A stretch of 64,000 nt of DNA from Seminavis robusta (Eukaryota > Bacillariophyta > Bacillariophyceae > Naviculales > Naviculaceae), in NCBI GenBank assembly GCA_903772945.1, contig CAICTM010000409.1, positions 1-64,000 of the forward strand, read 5' to 3'. This document shows positions 10,455-21,364 of the stretch, in pieces; the stretch's first letter is position 1; every line of letters starts with the position of its first letter. Position numbers and translations under genes: made by a program. A model generated the notes under the pieces. It did not search any database, was not told the DNA's origin, and worked only from the letters and a program-made list of their open reading frames with translations.

Positions 10455-11366
10455 TTATACAGGCGTTCCCTTGGGACTTGGAGGTGTTTGTTGCGTGTTT
10501 GATGGTGATGACGGTGGCGATTGCTGTTGTTGTATCATGAGTGCCTGTTGCTTATCATTCAAGTGCTGCTGCTGTGCCGGTTGTAGTCCTACCAGTCGTT
10601 GTCGCACAACGACAGCGACAAAGACTCCCATGACACAAAACGTTCCAATGAGGATTCCATATTCGATAAAGAAATCTCGGGTGGTGAATGTGGATTGTGC
10701 CGTGACCATGGCCCATTCATGGTTGTTCTCGTCTTCCCACTGATCACAGGGGATATTGGCGGCTCCCAGATTGTAATCTCCATTGGTTTGAGAGGAAAAG
10801 GCAATCTGATGGTAGGGGATGAAATTGCCATAGCTGTTGCTGCTACTGCTACTACTGCTCGAACTGGAAGATCCCAAGGTAGTCGTGTAGGTGAAACTGT
10901 AGGATCCGGCTTCGTTGCAGGAGTATCCCACATACTTTTGAAGATTCTTGGGACTGGAGGAAGTGAGAATATCGTTGCCGTATCCAGCGTAGACGGACAG
11001 AACGACGTAAATGTTGGTATTCTCCAAGTTTTCCGAAACGTCAAAATACACGGTGGTGGTAGCCTTGTCTCCTAGGTTGCAAGTGGGCGAGTTCCGATGA
11101 ACACCAGAGCCGTAGTAGAACGTCTGGGGAGAATCGCACACTGTCTGAATACTCGTCACTTGAACGATCAAATCTTGACAGGTCTCTACTACTTGTGAGT
11201 AGTACTCGTTTTGACCGTCATAGTAGTTGTTGTTATTGTCGTTCTCCAGTCGTCGTCGTCGTCCTTCCGGGAAATGTGCTGACGTTCGCAAGTGGCTGCT
11301 GGACGAGACTTTTGCTAGCAGAGACAAGAAGAGCAACAGCACTTTCCAGCAGTGAAGAAGATTCAT
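10455..11366 (-). CDS. Type I membrane protein of unknown function, 303 residues
   Basis: The start chosen is the ATG at 11366, because it opens a clear signal peptide (MNLLHCWKVLLLFLSLLAKV); the frame is open further upstream but that part is not membrane-targeting. The lumenal part has an Arg run (GRRRRLEND), tyrosine-rich stretches, several cysteines (VETCQDL, TVCDS, SCNEAG, IPCDQW) and a Ser homopolymer near residue 185. A transmembrane helix follows at about 235-257 (YGILIGTFCVMGVFVAVVV). The short cytosolic tail is rich in Gln and Pro. The ordered ectodomain followed by one helix resembles diatom cell-surface proteins. No family is recognised. Single exon. Confidence 0.7.
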   Translation of the reverse strand: MNLLHCWKVLLLFLSLLAKVSSSSHLRTSAHFPEGRRRRLENDNNNNYYDGQNEYYSQVVETCQDLIVQVTSIQTVCDSPQTFYYGSGVHRNSPTCNLGDKATTTVYFDVSENLENTNIYVVLSVYAGYGNDILTSSSPKNLQKYVGYSCNEAGSYSFTYTTTLGSSSSSSSSSSSNSYGNFIPYHQIAFSSQTNGDYNLGAANIPCDQWEDENNHEWAMVTAQSTFTTRDFFIEYGILIGTFCVMGVFVAVVVRQRLVGLQPAQQQHLNDKQQALMIQQQQSPPSSPSNTQQTPPSPKGTPV

Positions 11367-12277
11367 CGTGGAAGTGGAATGACTACGCAAAACTGGAACG
11401 CAACGGGTCACTTTCAGGATCAACTGAAGGATCCTTCGATCTATGGTTGGCAAATTTTTGATCTTGTTTTGACTTGCTGGATGAGCTTTGAGCTTTGCTT
11501 GGACTTGAAACAATGAAAGCCTGCTCTCGTTCTCTTCGTCTTGCCTTGTCTGATGCAAGTGGATGGCTTTTTCTCTTGTGTCGATCGATCTCGTCTCGTC
11601 GATGGGATAGATTGCATTCAATGATTGCTACTAGTCTACTTACCTCATCGGTGTTGAGAGAAACCCATGGTGATGGGATCATCAGTTTGGGGTCCAGAAA
11701 ATTGGACTGAAGGACATCCAACGGTTAAAAAGAGGTGCGCGCACAAGAATGGTCAAACCTTGAAAAGTCTCGCCATCAATATCCGTTTCTATGGACATGA
11801 GGACGAACTTTGCCTGCGCTCACAAAATCACAAAAGATCCAATAATTAGGGTTGGAATTAATGATGCAGAGTCCTCCGAACCTCATGGATGGTTGACTTC
11901 ATCACTTTAACCTTATAGTTACCTCAACTACCTTTTTAATGCCATCTAGCTGGCTGTCGTCACACTTTTCGATCGGAACCCCACAATAATTCGATCCACC
12001 ATGGGAAAGAAACGAATAAGGCTTCCTCGGATCGCAATAGCCCAAGCATCGTCGACGACCTGGTTCCGCACACCCATCTGCTGCATTCCACTCTTTTCCA
12101 CAAAGGAGGAAGAAGAAGAAGAAGAGCCCTTGTTGGACAAGTCGTTGGTCCGCTTTAAGATCAGTGGCGTTTCTAGAAGACAAGGTGGCAGCGTATCGGA
12201 CACTGGTTGCTGAAGAGCTTGACGGACGATACAAAGACGGATATTTCTTGCTCTTAGGCGATTCTTCCACTGTTGCC
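11367..12277. other. Upstream region of the cyclase/macro gene, possible unseen 5' exon
   Basis: No confident gene. From 12041 to 12277 the frame of the downstream protein is already open and reads protein-like (for example AAYRTLVAEEL), but contains no ATG. A separate ATG frame begins at 12001. A 5' exon, a short intron or a small frameshift may therefore be missed here. A piece of the short inverted-repeat family lies at 11906-11932. Confidence 0.45.
11906..11932. repeat. Partial copy of the short inverted-repeat element (right end only)
   Basis: TTTAACCTTATAGTTACC and the following TCAACTACC match the right ends of copies A-C. No left end was found upstream. Confidence 0.5.
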
Positions 12278-15200
12278 ATGGACGAGTTGACGCGGAATCG
12301 ACGCCATCTGGCTCGCATGGAGTCGATGCTCAGAAATCGAACCGTAGCAGAGAAAACCAGAAGGAGAATCTTGAGCAGTCGGAGTCTGAATGGCGGTAGT
12401 CAGCACAGTATACAGGAGGATGAAGACAATGAAGAAGAAGATCCACGTCTCACCAATCAGGATCAGACGACTAACACTAACGGCACCACTAACACCACTA
12501 ACACTACAGAGAGCGAGATCCACAAGAACGATTCCAACGTATCCAACTTATCCGATAGTTCCCGCAGTGCTCCCATCTCGGAGAAGAATGCCTGTAATGG
12601 GACTACTAGTGCTACTAGTGCTAGCACTGCTAAGGGCACCAATGACAATGACGTAGTCAAGCCGCAAAAGAAAAAGAAAATGAAGAACCCTCCGCAACAC
12701 GTCAAGACAAAGTTCTGTGCGTGGGCTGCCTCCTTTGCCAGTCTCGATCCTCGCATTCGCATTCATCGCTTCTTTCAGGAAGTTGCTCAAGAGGGAGACC
12801 AGAAACTCGCCAAGGACTCCCGCAACCAGCAACCAGAAAAACCCACCAATGAAAAATCCGCACGAGAATTATTGGCATCTTGCTTTAATATGGCACAAGT
12901 ATTTTCCGTCTGGAGGCCGTGCAGCAAAGAGGCCATTCGTAAAATGATGGCAGGACACGGGGTGGGCAAAGGATTGGATATCAAGGGCAAATCCGCGAAA
13001 TTTGGCAAATGCTCCGCATATGTTCCCTTTTTACAAATTCATTCCGAACGCGACAAGCACAAGATCGAATGGTTGCCTCAAGATGCCCGCATGACCATTT
13101 TCTATGCCACTCTGGAGACGCGAAACCAAGCTCTGAAAGTGGCGACGAGCGTCCGCGATGAAATGGTCGCCACAGTCCAATCGCTCGACGATTCCATGCT
13201 GTCACAACGCGATTCCATTACCGAAGCCGTACGCCAGGCTGGCATGGACAATAGCAGCAACAGTCGATTGTCTCTCAACAATACCAATACCAACAGTGAA
13301 CATCAAAAATCGTCTTTGCTGCAACGTCGAACTTCCGATGACACTCCGGCTCTCAAGAAGAAGAGTGAACATTCGTTGTTGCATCGTGCAACGTCCGATG
13401 GCACCGCAGCATCCATTCAACAACGCCGTCGTTCTTCCGACCTTGAACGTTCGTCGTTGCAACGGGGAACGTCCGATGGCACGGCAATATTATCCATTCG
13501 CCGTCGCTCGTCCAACATGGACGACTCGGCGACGTCCCACAACGCTCGCTCGTCAGTTTCCTTTGAACCCGTTACTGTGGAGGAGGAACGACGCTCGTTG
13601 TTGCAAACCAGCAGAACATCCTCCGACAATGATGTCATTCTCTACACGGCGGCATCACAACAAAAACAAAAATGGGAAATGACGGATCCATCCATCCAAA
13701 CAGTCGACGATTACGAAAAGGATGGAGTCTACGGAATGGAATTGCCAGAACGACTCTTTTGGGAAGCCTTTGTCATTCGAGAGGAAGAACATTGTCAGCG
13801 ATGGAGAATGCTGCAGAAAAGCAAGCACGGCAAAAATGCTAACAGCTCTCGGACGACGGAAGATGCGGATGAGTCATCGGAGTCACTGCATAAACAGGGA
13901 TATGCCGAGTTGGTCATGGAACAAATGCTCCAAGTCACAGAAACCCAGAGTCTAGAGGAACCGGTCATTGAGTGGATTGACGAAGCCAACCCCATTGAGG
14001 ACGATTCTGCCAAAAGCCTTGAAGAGGATGACTCTTCCAAACAGACGAGCCTTGCCGAGGAAGCCCCTCCTCCCATGCCCGTCAAAGAAAACCCCGATCG
14101 TCACAATACTTCCGGTACGTTGTCCTCGTTCGCAGATATGCTCCCCCCACCCGATTTTGCTTCTACCGAAACTCTACCGAGCTGCAATCACACCGTCCGC
14201 AAGGGACGACGACGACCCAAAACTCCCTCGTGGTCTTTTGTCGTTTGCGACCGGAATCGATTCGAAGAACAGATCCTACGACCGATTCGACAACGGGACA
14301 AGACGTTTCAGAGCAACTATGACTGCTTTGCGGGGGAACTACGGCGTTCCGGCTTTGAAGAACAAACTACCGGAACGGGCTACTCCCGATGGCGCCACGT
14401 CTACTTTCAAATGGATCGGCCCGAATTGTGTGGTCTGATTGGAAGCGAACATGTCACGGGCCGTGAATCCATTGTCGCGTACCAAGATGCCAATTTCAAG
14501 TCGCTGCGCAAGAGTCACAAAAAGGAAAAGGGTCGTCCTCGTGTCGTCTTGTGGAGTCTGCCCGACGACGAAAATCCGCTGTGTCCGCACAATCTACTCA
14601 TGGCGTACGAAGAATATGGACGCGTCGTGCCTGTGGTGTCCGATTTTGATGGGTTCTTGGTGGGAACGAAACGAATTCATTTTGAAACGGAACTGGAGGA
14701 GTACCAGGTGGATCTGATGAAGGGGAACATTAAAACAGCACATGAGATTTTGGAAGGCAACACGTCGGGAAGCAGCTGGGCTGCGAAATGGCAGTATGCT
14801 GGACGTGACCACTTGTTTGCTGGGGCATCAAAACGACAGGGTATGCCACGGTTTGGCTACGGCGATGAGAAGTCGTACAAACTGATGGAAGACGCTGTCA
14901 CACGGCTTGCCGAGCTCGACGGTGCTGTGCGGCATGGGGCAGAATGCTTCAACTTTGAATATCCTCAAGAGATGGATCCATCCTTTTTGGTGATTTCCGA
15001 CACTATCGAGGGCAACGTCCGATGGCAGTATGTCGACTCGTCTCAGTTGCACTACTTTCTCCTCAAACGAATCGTGAATAAATTTACGTTCCCTCTCAAT
15101 CCCAAATGGATTCTTTGTGATCCTGGGTGGAGCAAAATTTACGACAAGCTCCTTACGAGCGATATTCCCAACATTCAGCAATCAATGAATGTCTGGTTCC

Positions 15201-15973
15201 CACCCAAGTCTGGTGTCCGCGATATGATTGCAGAGATACAAGAGAAGCATCCCACTGGACTCAGCTTCGAATCATCTGGCAACGGTGTTAAAACCACGAG
15301 GAAAGCGAGCATGGGGCTTTCTGTTGTGGCAACCTACAATCTACAATCCGACACAAAAGACCAGCAACAACCTGTACAACTGTTTATCAATCGCGGATCT
15401 GTGGTGCAGTTTTCTCGGCCTGGGTTGCGTGCAGGGCTGGTCTGCGCCACGAACGAGTGCTGTGTACCAGTCTGCGGGGGAGTGACACAAGCCGTTGTCG
15501 AAGCTGGCGGGCGACAACTCTTGAGGGATGCTATGAGTCTTCCCATCATTACTGAGACATCCTTTGGTCCCGTTCGGTGCAGCACTGGGGACGCCCAGGT
15601 TGTCTCTCGACAAGACGGTAGCAAGTATGGCAGTTTAGACGTGAGCCACGTGATCTGGGCTGCGGGTCCTTCGTACGGAGAATCGTTTTCGTCCGTCAAC
15701 GACATTGCATTAAAGGACGGCTTGCTTCGACTGGCCTATCAAGCATCCTTGGAGCGGGCCAAAGAGCAAGGTTTGGAGTCAGTCGGTTTCTCTCTGATTA
15801 GCGCCGGCAAACGTGGTAGTCGATGGGATCCTCAGAGGACGTTGCGAATTGCTATGCGGGCTATTTGTGACCATCGAGAGTTTGGAAGCGTAAAAGAGGT
15901 TCACTTGTGCGCCTTTACGGCCAACGAGGTGTCCGCCCTTGAGTGCATTGCTACCGAGTTTGAATTGTGCTAA
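12278..15973 (+). CDS. Edema-factor/ExoY-like nucleotidyl cyclase core fused to a C-terminal macro domain, at least 1,231 residues
   Basis: First in-frame ATG is at 12278; the true N-terminus may lie upstream. Three blocks match, in order, the catalytic core of the bacterial EF/CyaA/ExoY cyclase family. The first is WRPCSKEAI...GKGLDIKGKSAKFG...AYVPF at residues 212-255 (family WRP, KG and GKS lysines, then GYIPF). The second is VVSDFDGFLVG at about 786-796, with the two metal-binding aspartates D789 and D791. The third is RHGAECFNFEYP at about 885-896 (family HGTEQxNxxFP, with His and Asn kept). The family His between the two lysines reads Lys here. A low-complexity insert of about 500 residues separates blocks one and two. 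Residues about 1030-1231 form a macro domain (GLVCATNE, CGGVTQAVVEAGG, VSHVIWAAGP), which in other proteins binds ADP-ribose or related nucleotides. Predicted role: making a cyclic nucleotide in the cytosol. The frame is whole. Activity, substrate and activator are unknown. Confidence 0.75.
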   Translation: MDELTRNRRHLARMESMLRNRTVAEKTRRRILSSRSLNGGSQHSIQEDEDNEEEDPRLTNQDQTTNTNGTTNTTNTTESEIHKNDSNVSNLSDSSRSAPISEKNACNGTTSATSASTAKGTNDNDVVKPQKKKKMKNPPQHVKTKFCAWAASFASLDPRIRIHRFFQEVAQEGDQKLAKDSRNQQPEKPTNEKSARELLASCFNMAQVFSVWRPCSKEAIRKMMAGHGVGKGLDIKGKSAKFGKCSAYVPFLQIHSERDKHKIEWLPQDARMTIFYATLETRNQALKVATSVRDEMVATVQSLDDSMLSQRDSITEAVRQAGMDNSSNSRLSLNNTNTNSEHQKSSLLQRRTSDDTPALKKKSEHSLLHRATSDGTAASIQQRRRSSDLERSSLQRGTSDGTAILSIRRRSSNMDDSATSHNARSSVSFEPVTVEEERRSLLQTSRTSSDNDVILYTAASQQKQKWEMTDPSIQTVDDYEKDGVYGMELPERLFWEAFVIREEEHCQRWRMLQKSKHGKNANSSRTTEDADESSESLHKQGYAELVMEQMLQVTETQSLEEPVIEWIDEANPIEDDSAKSLEEDDSSKQTSLAEEAPPPMPVKENPDRHNTSGTLSSFADMLPPPDFASTETLPSCNHTVRKGRRRPKTPSWSFVVCDRNRFEEQILRPIRQRDKTFQSNYDCFAGELRRSGFEEQTTGTGYSRWRHVYFQMDRPELCGLIGSEHVTGRESIVAYQDANFKSLRKSHKKEKGRPRVVLWSLPDDENPLCPHNLLMAYEEYGRVVPVVSDFDGFLVGTKRIHFETELEEYQVDLMKGNIKTAHEILEGNTSGSSWAAKWQYAGRDHLFAGASKRQGMPRFGYGDEKSYKLMEDAVTRLAELDGAVRHGAECFNFEYPQEMDPSFLVISDTIEGNVRWQYVDSSQLHYFLLKRIVNKFTFPLNPKWILCDPGWSKIYDKLLTSDIPNIQQSMNVWFPPKSGVRDMIAEIQEKHPTGLSFESSGNGVKTTRKASMGLSVVATYNLQSDTKDQQQPVQLFINRGSVVQFSRPGLRAGLVCATNECCVPVCGGVTQAVVEAGGRQLLRDAMSLPIITETSFGPVRCSTGDAQVVSRQDGSKYGSLDVSHVIWAAGPSYGESFSSVNDIALKDGLLRLAYQASLERAKEQGLESVGFSLISAGKRGSRWDPQRTLRIAMRAICDHREFGSVKEVHLCAFTANEVSALECIATEFELC
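13300..13560 (+). repeat. Three imperfect Ser/Arg-rich repeats inside the cyclase insert
   Basis: Residues about 343-420 of the cyclase/macro protein contain SLLQRRTSDDTPAL, SLLHRATSDGTAAS and SSLQRGTSDGTAIL, each followed by basic Ser-rich stretches (RRRSSD, RRRSSN). RxxS contexts suggest kinase sites, by inference only. Confidence 0.7.
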
Positions 15974-16047
15974 TAGTTGATGCTTGGTAATAGGCGAATA
16001 GAAAGCTCAAAATATTAAAATTGCTAGTAATATACACAAAGAAGCAT

Positions 16048-19000
16048 CTAGACAGTAAAATCGAGATGCTCAAATGAGGCCGAAGAGTCTTGCTTGCAGC
16101 TGCCTGTCTCTTCTTCATCCTTGCTGCTTTTATCTTCTTCATCATAACATGGCACTTCAACAGCACTTCTAAAGAAGAGCTTCCAGGGACCATGCTCTGA
16201 AGCAGGAACCACAGATCCAGCAGAGGCATAGCAACCTGGATGCAACACCCCAGTCACTTGGGTGTCTTCAAGGGTGAGCCCGTTGGCATCAATAAAGTGT
16301 CCACTCACGTGCGAATCATCCACAATGGTGTTGCCCTCAAAGTGAAGCTTGCTGTACTCATAGAGGGAGTTGCCAAAGAACCAGAGCTCTCCTTGCACCG
16401 TAGCACCCATCATGCGAGCATAGTAGGCGAACATGGGTGTGCCGTAGAGAAGAAAGACCAGCCAGTTTCCTACTCCAAACTGCCAAATATGGTTGATGTA
16501 TACTCCACAAAAGCTTTGCTGCAAAGGTCTTGGTAGATTCAGCATCACCACTTCAACAGCCTTGGTCAAAAGAATCCAAACAAACAGCTGGAGGACAAAG
16601 GCCGCAGCCAATCCAACAGCCCTGATGGTAGAGGAGGGGCTAGCCAATACGGCAACACCAACCTCATAGGCAGGGATAAGGCTGGCAAAAATGACAACAT
16701 TCAGTAGCAGCTGCAGGAATTCTGGAAGGATCATGTCCATGATCAGACTGGGTTGCCATGATTTTCCTGCTTGGTTCAACTCAGTGATGTTGTCCCTTAC
16801 ATCAGACCTGGGAGGAATTTTGGATCTGATGATCTTGACTCCTGTATGGAGGTTGGAATTGTAGCCAACACTGCTGTTGATGATCTCCATCTTGGAGTCG
16901 GCCTTCTGGTCCAGGTCAACAGTGCTAGTGGCCACAAAGGACTTGCGAATCTTGACAAAATCAACCTTGGAGGGAAAGAAGATTCGGTATGGGTTGCTGA
17001 TGCAAGATGCCATGTCAACATCTAGGCCATGGAGGAACAGGATGATATGCCAGAGCTTTGTCTGGCCAAAGAATGGAGTCTGAGACCAAGAAGCAATACG
17101 GAAATGGAAGTCACACGCCCAGTTGGTTGCTTTGCGCCATAGTGAACCCTCATACTCATCCGATGGATCTCGTTTCCCAATGAGCAACCATTTGAAAGCA
17201 ATGCTAGGGACGAGAGCAAGGAAGGATGTGGCTGGGAAGAGCACAAGCCAATGCAGAATGGTTGCATAACGCCAAGAAGGCAAAATGACATTGAGGAAGG
17301 AATGAACCAGGTAAGAAAGCGCAAAGAAATGGTACACTTCAATGATGGTCCAGGCTATCTTGAATGCATCCAAAAACACATCCTCCTGCCAGGATGGTTT
17401 CGCATGCTTGTAGGTCCCAGAGTTGTGTGCTGGGATGCCTTTGGCAAGGATTCCAGGTGGTAGTTCTGCACCCTCTTCCACAGCAGACAGTTTTTCTACC
17501 TTGCTCCCATCACCAACAACAGAACCTGGGCTGACCATGCCAGATACATGGCTGTTCTTGCCAACAATAATTGGCCTGAAGGTCATCTTGGGGCATGTGT
17601 CAGTCTGAGAGAACTTCCTGCACCTGATGGAGTGTGCAATAGTGGCATTGTCTCCCACTCTGACCAAATCACATTCACGGATGAAGGACTCAATCTTGGC
17701 AGTCCATGGCAGGTCTGCCCCAAGGAGCCAGTAAAGATCCAAATGTACTTTGTTTCCACAATGAATGGCCCGACAAATGACTCCCAGATTTCCAAAAGCC
17801 TGTCTACAAACCACCATCGCAAGTAGTCCTTTGACAAGAGGTCAAACTGCTGGGGTCGATACTTGCCAATGACGGCCAACTTAGAGAACACCACAACAAG
17901 AGAGAACGATAGGAGGAAAAGAGGGAAGACCAGAGGCAGCACAAGCCAGAAGATTGGGCCATGACATTCTCCCTCTCCAGTTGAGTCACACTGCTCCATA
18001 GCCCAGGAAGTCAAGAAGTAGGATGGAGCAGCTGAAACCAACAGCAACAGAATAATTGTGACTGACCCCAGTGCCTGCAGGACACCAAGTACAGGTTTGG
18101 AGATTTTGGATCTTGATGTATTCCATTCGTACTCTTTGCTACCAACAGCATGCTTGGGGAAGCCTTGTGCCTCTGATGCCATCAGATAGTTGGCAAGTTC
18201 TGATGGAGTAGGGTACAGCTGCTCGAAATTGGAAGGGAGTGACACATGCAACTCTTCCTCTACTTTGTTTCTGAGTTCTGCACTCTTGAGAGAGGTTATC
18301 CCATTCTCCATCCAAGTCTTGGATGCATCAACATCTGGCCCAAGGACAGATGATAATACTGTGCTCCATCTTTTGGAAAAGTCATCGCCAAGTCTGGCAA
18401 TTTCACCTGTTTCCTCTGTGGGTTGGTTGACAGTGTTATCCTGAGTGTCTGGATTCATGAACGCCAGGCTTTCAGTTGCAACAGCGAAGCTCTCTCCACC
18501 TGGAGCATGTGGTGAAGCTGTAGAAAGGTTGTATTGAAGAAGCACACAATTGGCCTTCCAGTCACCAGAAAGAGTAGTTTGCCGGACCAAGGATCTCTTG
18601 AGCTTTCCAGATGTGGTCTTGGGGGTCACACCAACTTTGAGAATGAGCACCTCACGTACAGTCAGTCCATGTATTTGAGCAACATGATTGGATATCTTGA
18701 CAGTTAAGTCATCATTTGCTGCCTTGTCAAAGTCCTTACGAGCCTCAGCTGTGATTCCAACACCGTCATCTCCATGTTGGAAGGCCGTGGTCCTCCCAGG
18801 TCGGATAACGTCACCAAAAGATTCATCAATGGCAAGCTCAACATCAGTTGGGTAGTAGTTCTTGCCATTGATAATGATCACATCTTTGAGTCTTCCAGTG
18901 ACATAAAGTTGTCCATCCACAATCTTGCCCAAATCACCAGTGTCAAGCCAGGTACCCTCATAATTGGAAAGTACATTGCCAAATGTGGAGGCTGTTAGCT

Positions 19001-20370
19001 CTTTCTGGCCATAGTAGCCAGCAGTAACTCGAGGCGACTGGGCCCAGATACTCCCAACCATACCATCTTCCACCTCCTTTCCATCCTCAACAATCCGGAG
19101 CTTGAGGGTTTGAGAGTCCACCTCACCACAAGCGACGAGGTCCTCAGCATCAGGGTAGCCAGGTCCACCTGTTAGGTATACTACAGATTCGGCAAGGCCG
19201 TAGATGTTGTAGACATGTTCAGGCCTCATCTTCACTGTGTTTGCGAGTTCTTTTACCACATGGCTCTGAGCAGGCTCGCCACCAAACATGGCACGCCTCA
19301 CACAACTCCAATCAGCGCTTCTATTTGCCTGTCTCAAACGCTTGAGGAGCAAGGCATAGGCAAAGTTGGGGCCACAGGTCAGGTTGGCCTGGTAGGTCTC
19401 TACCATGTCACACCAAAGCAGAGGCCTGACAACAAAGTCTAGAGGAGATGCCATAACAAGATGGACACCCTGATACAAGGAAGTCATAAAGCCAGCTACA
19501 AGTCCCATGTCTGAGTAGACACCATCAGAAAGAGAGATACATCAGTGCCAGTATTGGAACATGAATACTGGTCAACACTCAATGATTCTTACCATGGTAT
19601 TGGGGTACCCATAATGCTGCCACCGTGGAGCTCGCATTGGAAGAGTTTACATATGACATGTTACCAATGGCCCTGCAGTTCTCTACAAGATTCCGGTGGC
19701 TGATCATGACTCCTTTGGGCCGGCCAGTGCTCCCAGATGTGTACTGGATAAAGCAGATATCATCTGGGTGGCCCACAAATGTTTCATAGCCTTTTGGCTT
19801 ACCATGCTTTTGTTTCTTAATTGGCAACTTGTCTGTGCCAATCCACTTGACTCCAGTCTTGTAAAAGACTCCAGCAGCAGTCATGGCTGTGGCAAAGGCG
19901 TTAGTAGTCAGAGCGAACTTGGCTCCAGCATCCTCCACAAATCCACGGAATTTGGGCATGTCAGTTTTGAGCTGATTAGGATTGGGTGGGTAGATGGAGC
20001 AGGGGATGACTCCAATCTTCATGGCCCCAAACATTCCAGCCAAGAACTCTAGTCCAAATGGATAAGCAACCATGACACGATCTCCTTTTTGGCACCCCAA
20101 CTTCAGGAGCCGAGCAGCCACAGCATTGGCCTCATCTTCTAGCTGCTGACATGTCATCTTTCTCTGCTCTTTGCAGTTGATATCCACCCACGTGAAAACA
20201 ATCCTCTCAGGGGTCTTGGCTGCATGAAATGCCAAGGCTTCCAAAATGGTGACAAACATTGTTGCCTCGTTGTTGTTAGTTGGTTCTTGGCATTTTCGTT
20301 GTGCCTGTTTGGTTCCCGTCTTTTTGGAAAGCAGGGAAGATACTCCTTGCACGCTCCTTTCGGTGGACAT
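16048..20370 (-). pseudogene. Fatty-acyl-AMP ligase / acyl carrier / Pls-like terminal domain gene, left copy with a 1-bp frameshift
   Basis: Exon 1 is 20370-19593 and exon 2 is 19510-16048; the phase-1 junction restores QYHDMGL. Exon 1 carries the adenylation core YTSGSTGRPKGVMISHRNL. Exon 2 carries YGLAES, TWLDTGD, the GRLKDVIIINGKNYYPTDVE block typical of FAAL enzymes, the C-terminal lysine motif PKTTSGKLKR, then a carrier domain with NGITSL, where the Ser should accept phosphopantetheine. Near 17735 one base is missing relative to the right copy (GTAAAGATCC here, GTAAAACATCC there), so the first frame stops at 17583 while the membrane/hexapeptide part continues in another frame to 16048. 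Everything else is collinear with the right copy at high identity, so decay is recent, or the base is an assembly error. A truncated protein keeping ligase and carrier is possible. The C-terminal tail is Asp/Glu/Lys-rich, unlike the right copy. Confidence 0.75.
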
Positions 20371-21364
20371 TGCCTTTATGATTTATATTCCTATAGAGGC
20401 GTGGTATACAAATCGAGCGACAGTCAACTTCAGATCAATAAGAGGCAGCGTTCGGCGGTTGTTGTCGTCTCTTGTATTTTGTGAGACAACTTGATAACTT
20501 GATCGAGGCAGGCACCAAAACGGCGGCTTCGGCTGCCGCTGGGCTGTGATCCGAGTGGGGGCTCGCTGGGCTGTGATCCGAGAGCTGATCCGAGTAATTT
20601 TCACCGTGCTTTGCAACAAACTGGTCCTGTCCAGTTTACTAGGTTGAGAGCATCCTTTAATGCTTTTTCGTCGGGGGTAATTTTAGTTCTTTAGAGCGAA
20701 CTCCAATACTCTACCAAACCCAACCATCCAAACATTTAAACATCAGGAATAAACAAACCAATTATTGCTTTGGCACGCACGATCCATCAACTAATTTCCC
20801 CTCTCGGTACTAAGTATGCATACAGTTAATTTCCGCGGGCACAACATAATGCGCAGGCAGTTTGCGTGATCTGAATGGTTGGCAAGCACGAGCCCTCGAG
20901 CACACATGCATACTCGCACATTCAATTTTTAGTGAAAGAACGTTTGCCACAAGGGCCAACGTGAAAGCCATCAAGTCTGGCAAGCTCCAAGATCTGGGTC
21001 CTTTGTGACCGGCAGTCGCTTCTTTTTTGCTTTTGAAAATCGGAACGTTTGCGAATGTTACTTATCCGGAGTATGCATAGGCATTAGGTAGGTACTGCCT
21101 GGTACCGTAGGTACTGACACACACGAGATGGATCCTTGCATTGCTCGAGACGGTGCCTGCTGTGGCTACATGTACCCTGCTACCGATGGCACAACCGTAC
21201 TAGCGCAGTAGCACGCTTGCTTCCCACCAGATGCATAGCCTCGTGCAGGATCGCAGCTAGTACAGGATCGCAGCCTCCACCAGTACCGTACGAAAAAGGA
21301 ACCAAACAATGGTAATTTCGCGAAATGACTGTTTCCCTCCGAGGAGAAAGAAAGATTGATGGAC
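20371..21364. other. Intergenic spacer upstream of the left acyl-ligase copy
   Basis: No gene is supported. It contains a G/C-rich repeat of CTGGGCTGTGATCCGAG at about 20543-20584 (two copies) and the word AGGATCGCAGC twice at 21247-21273, shared with the spacer near 26675. Confidence 0.4.
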
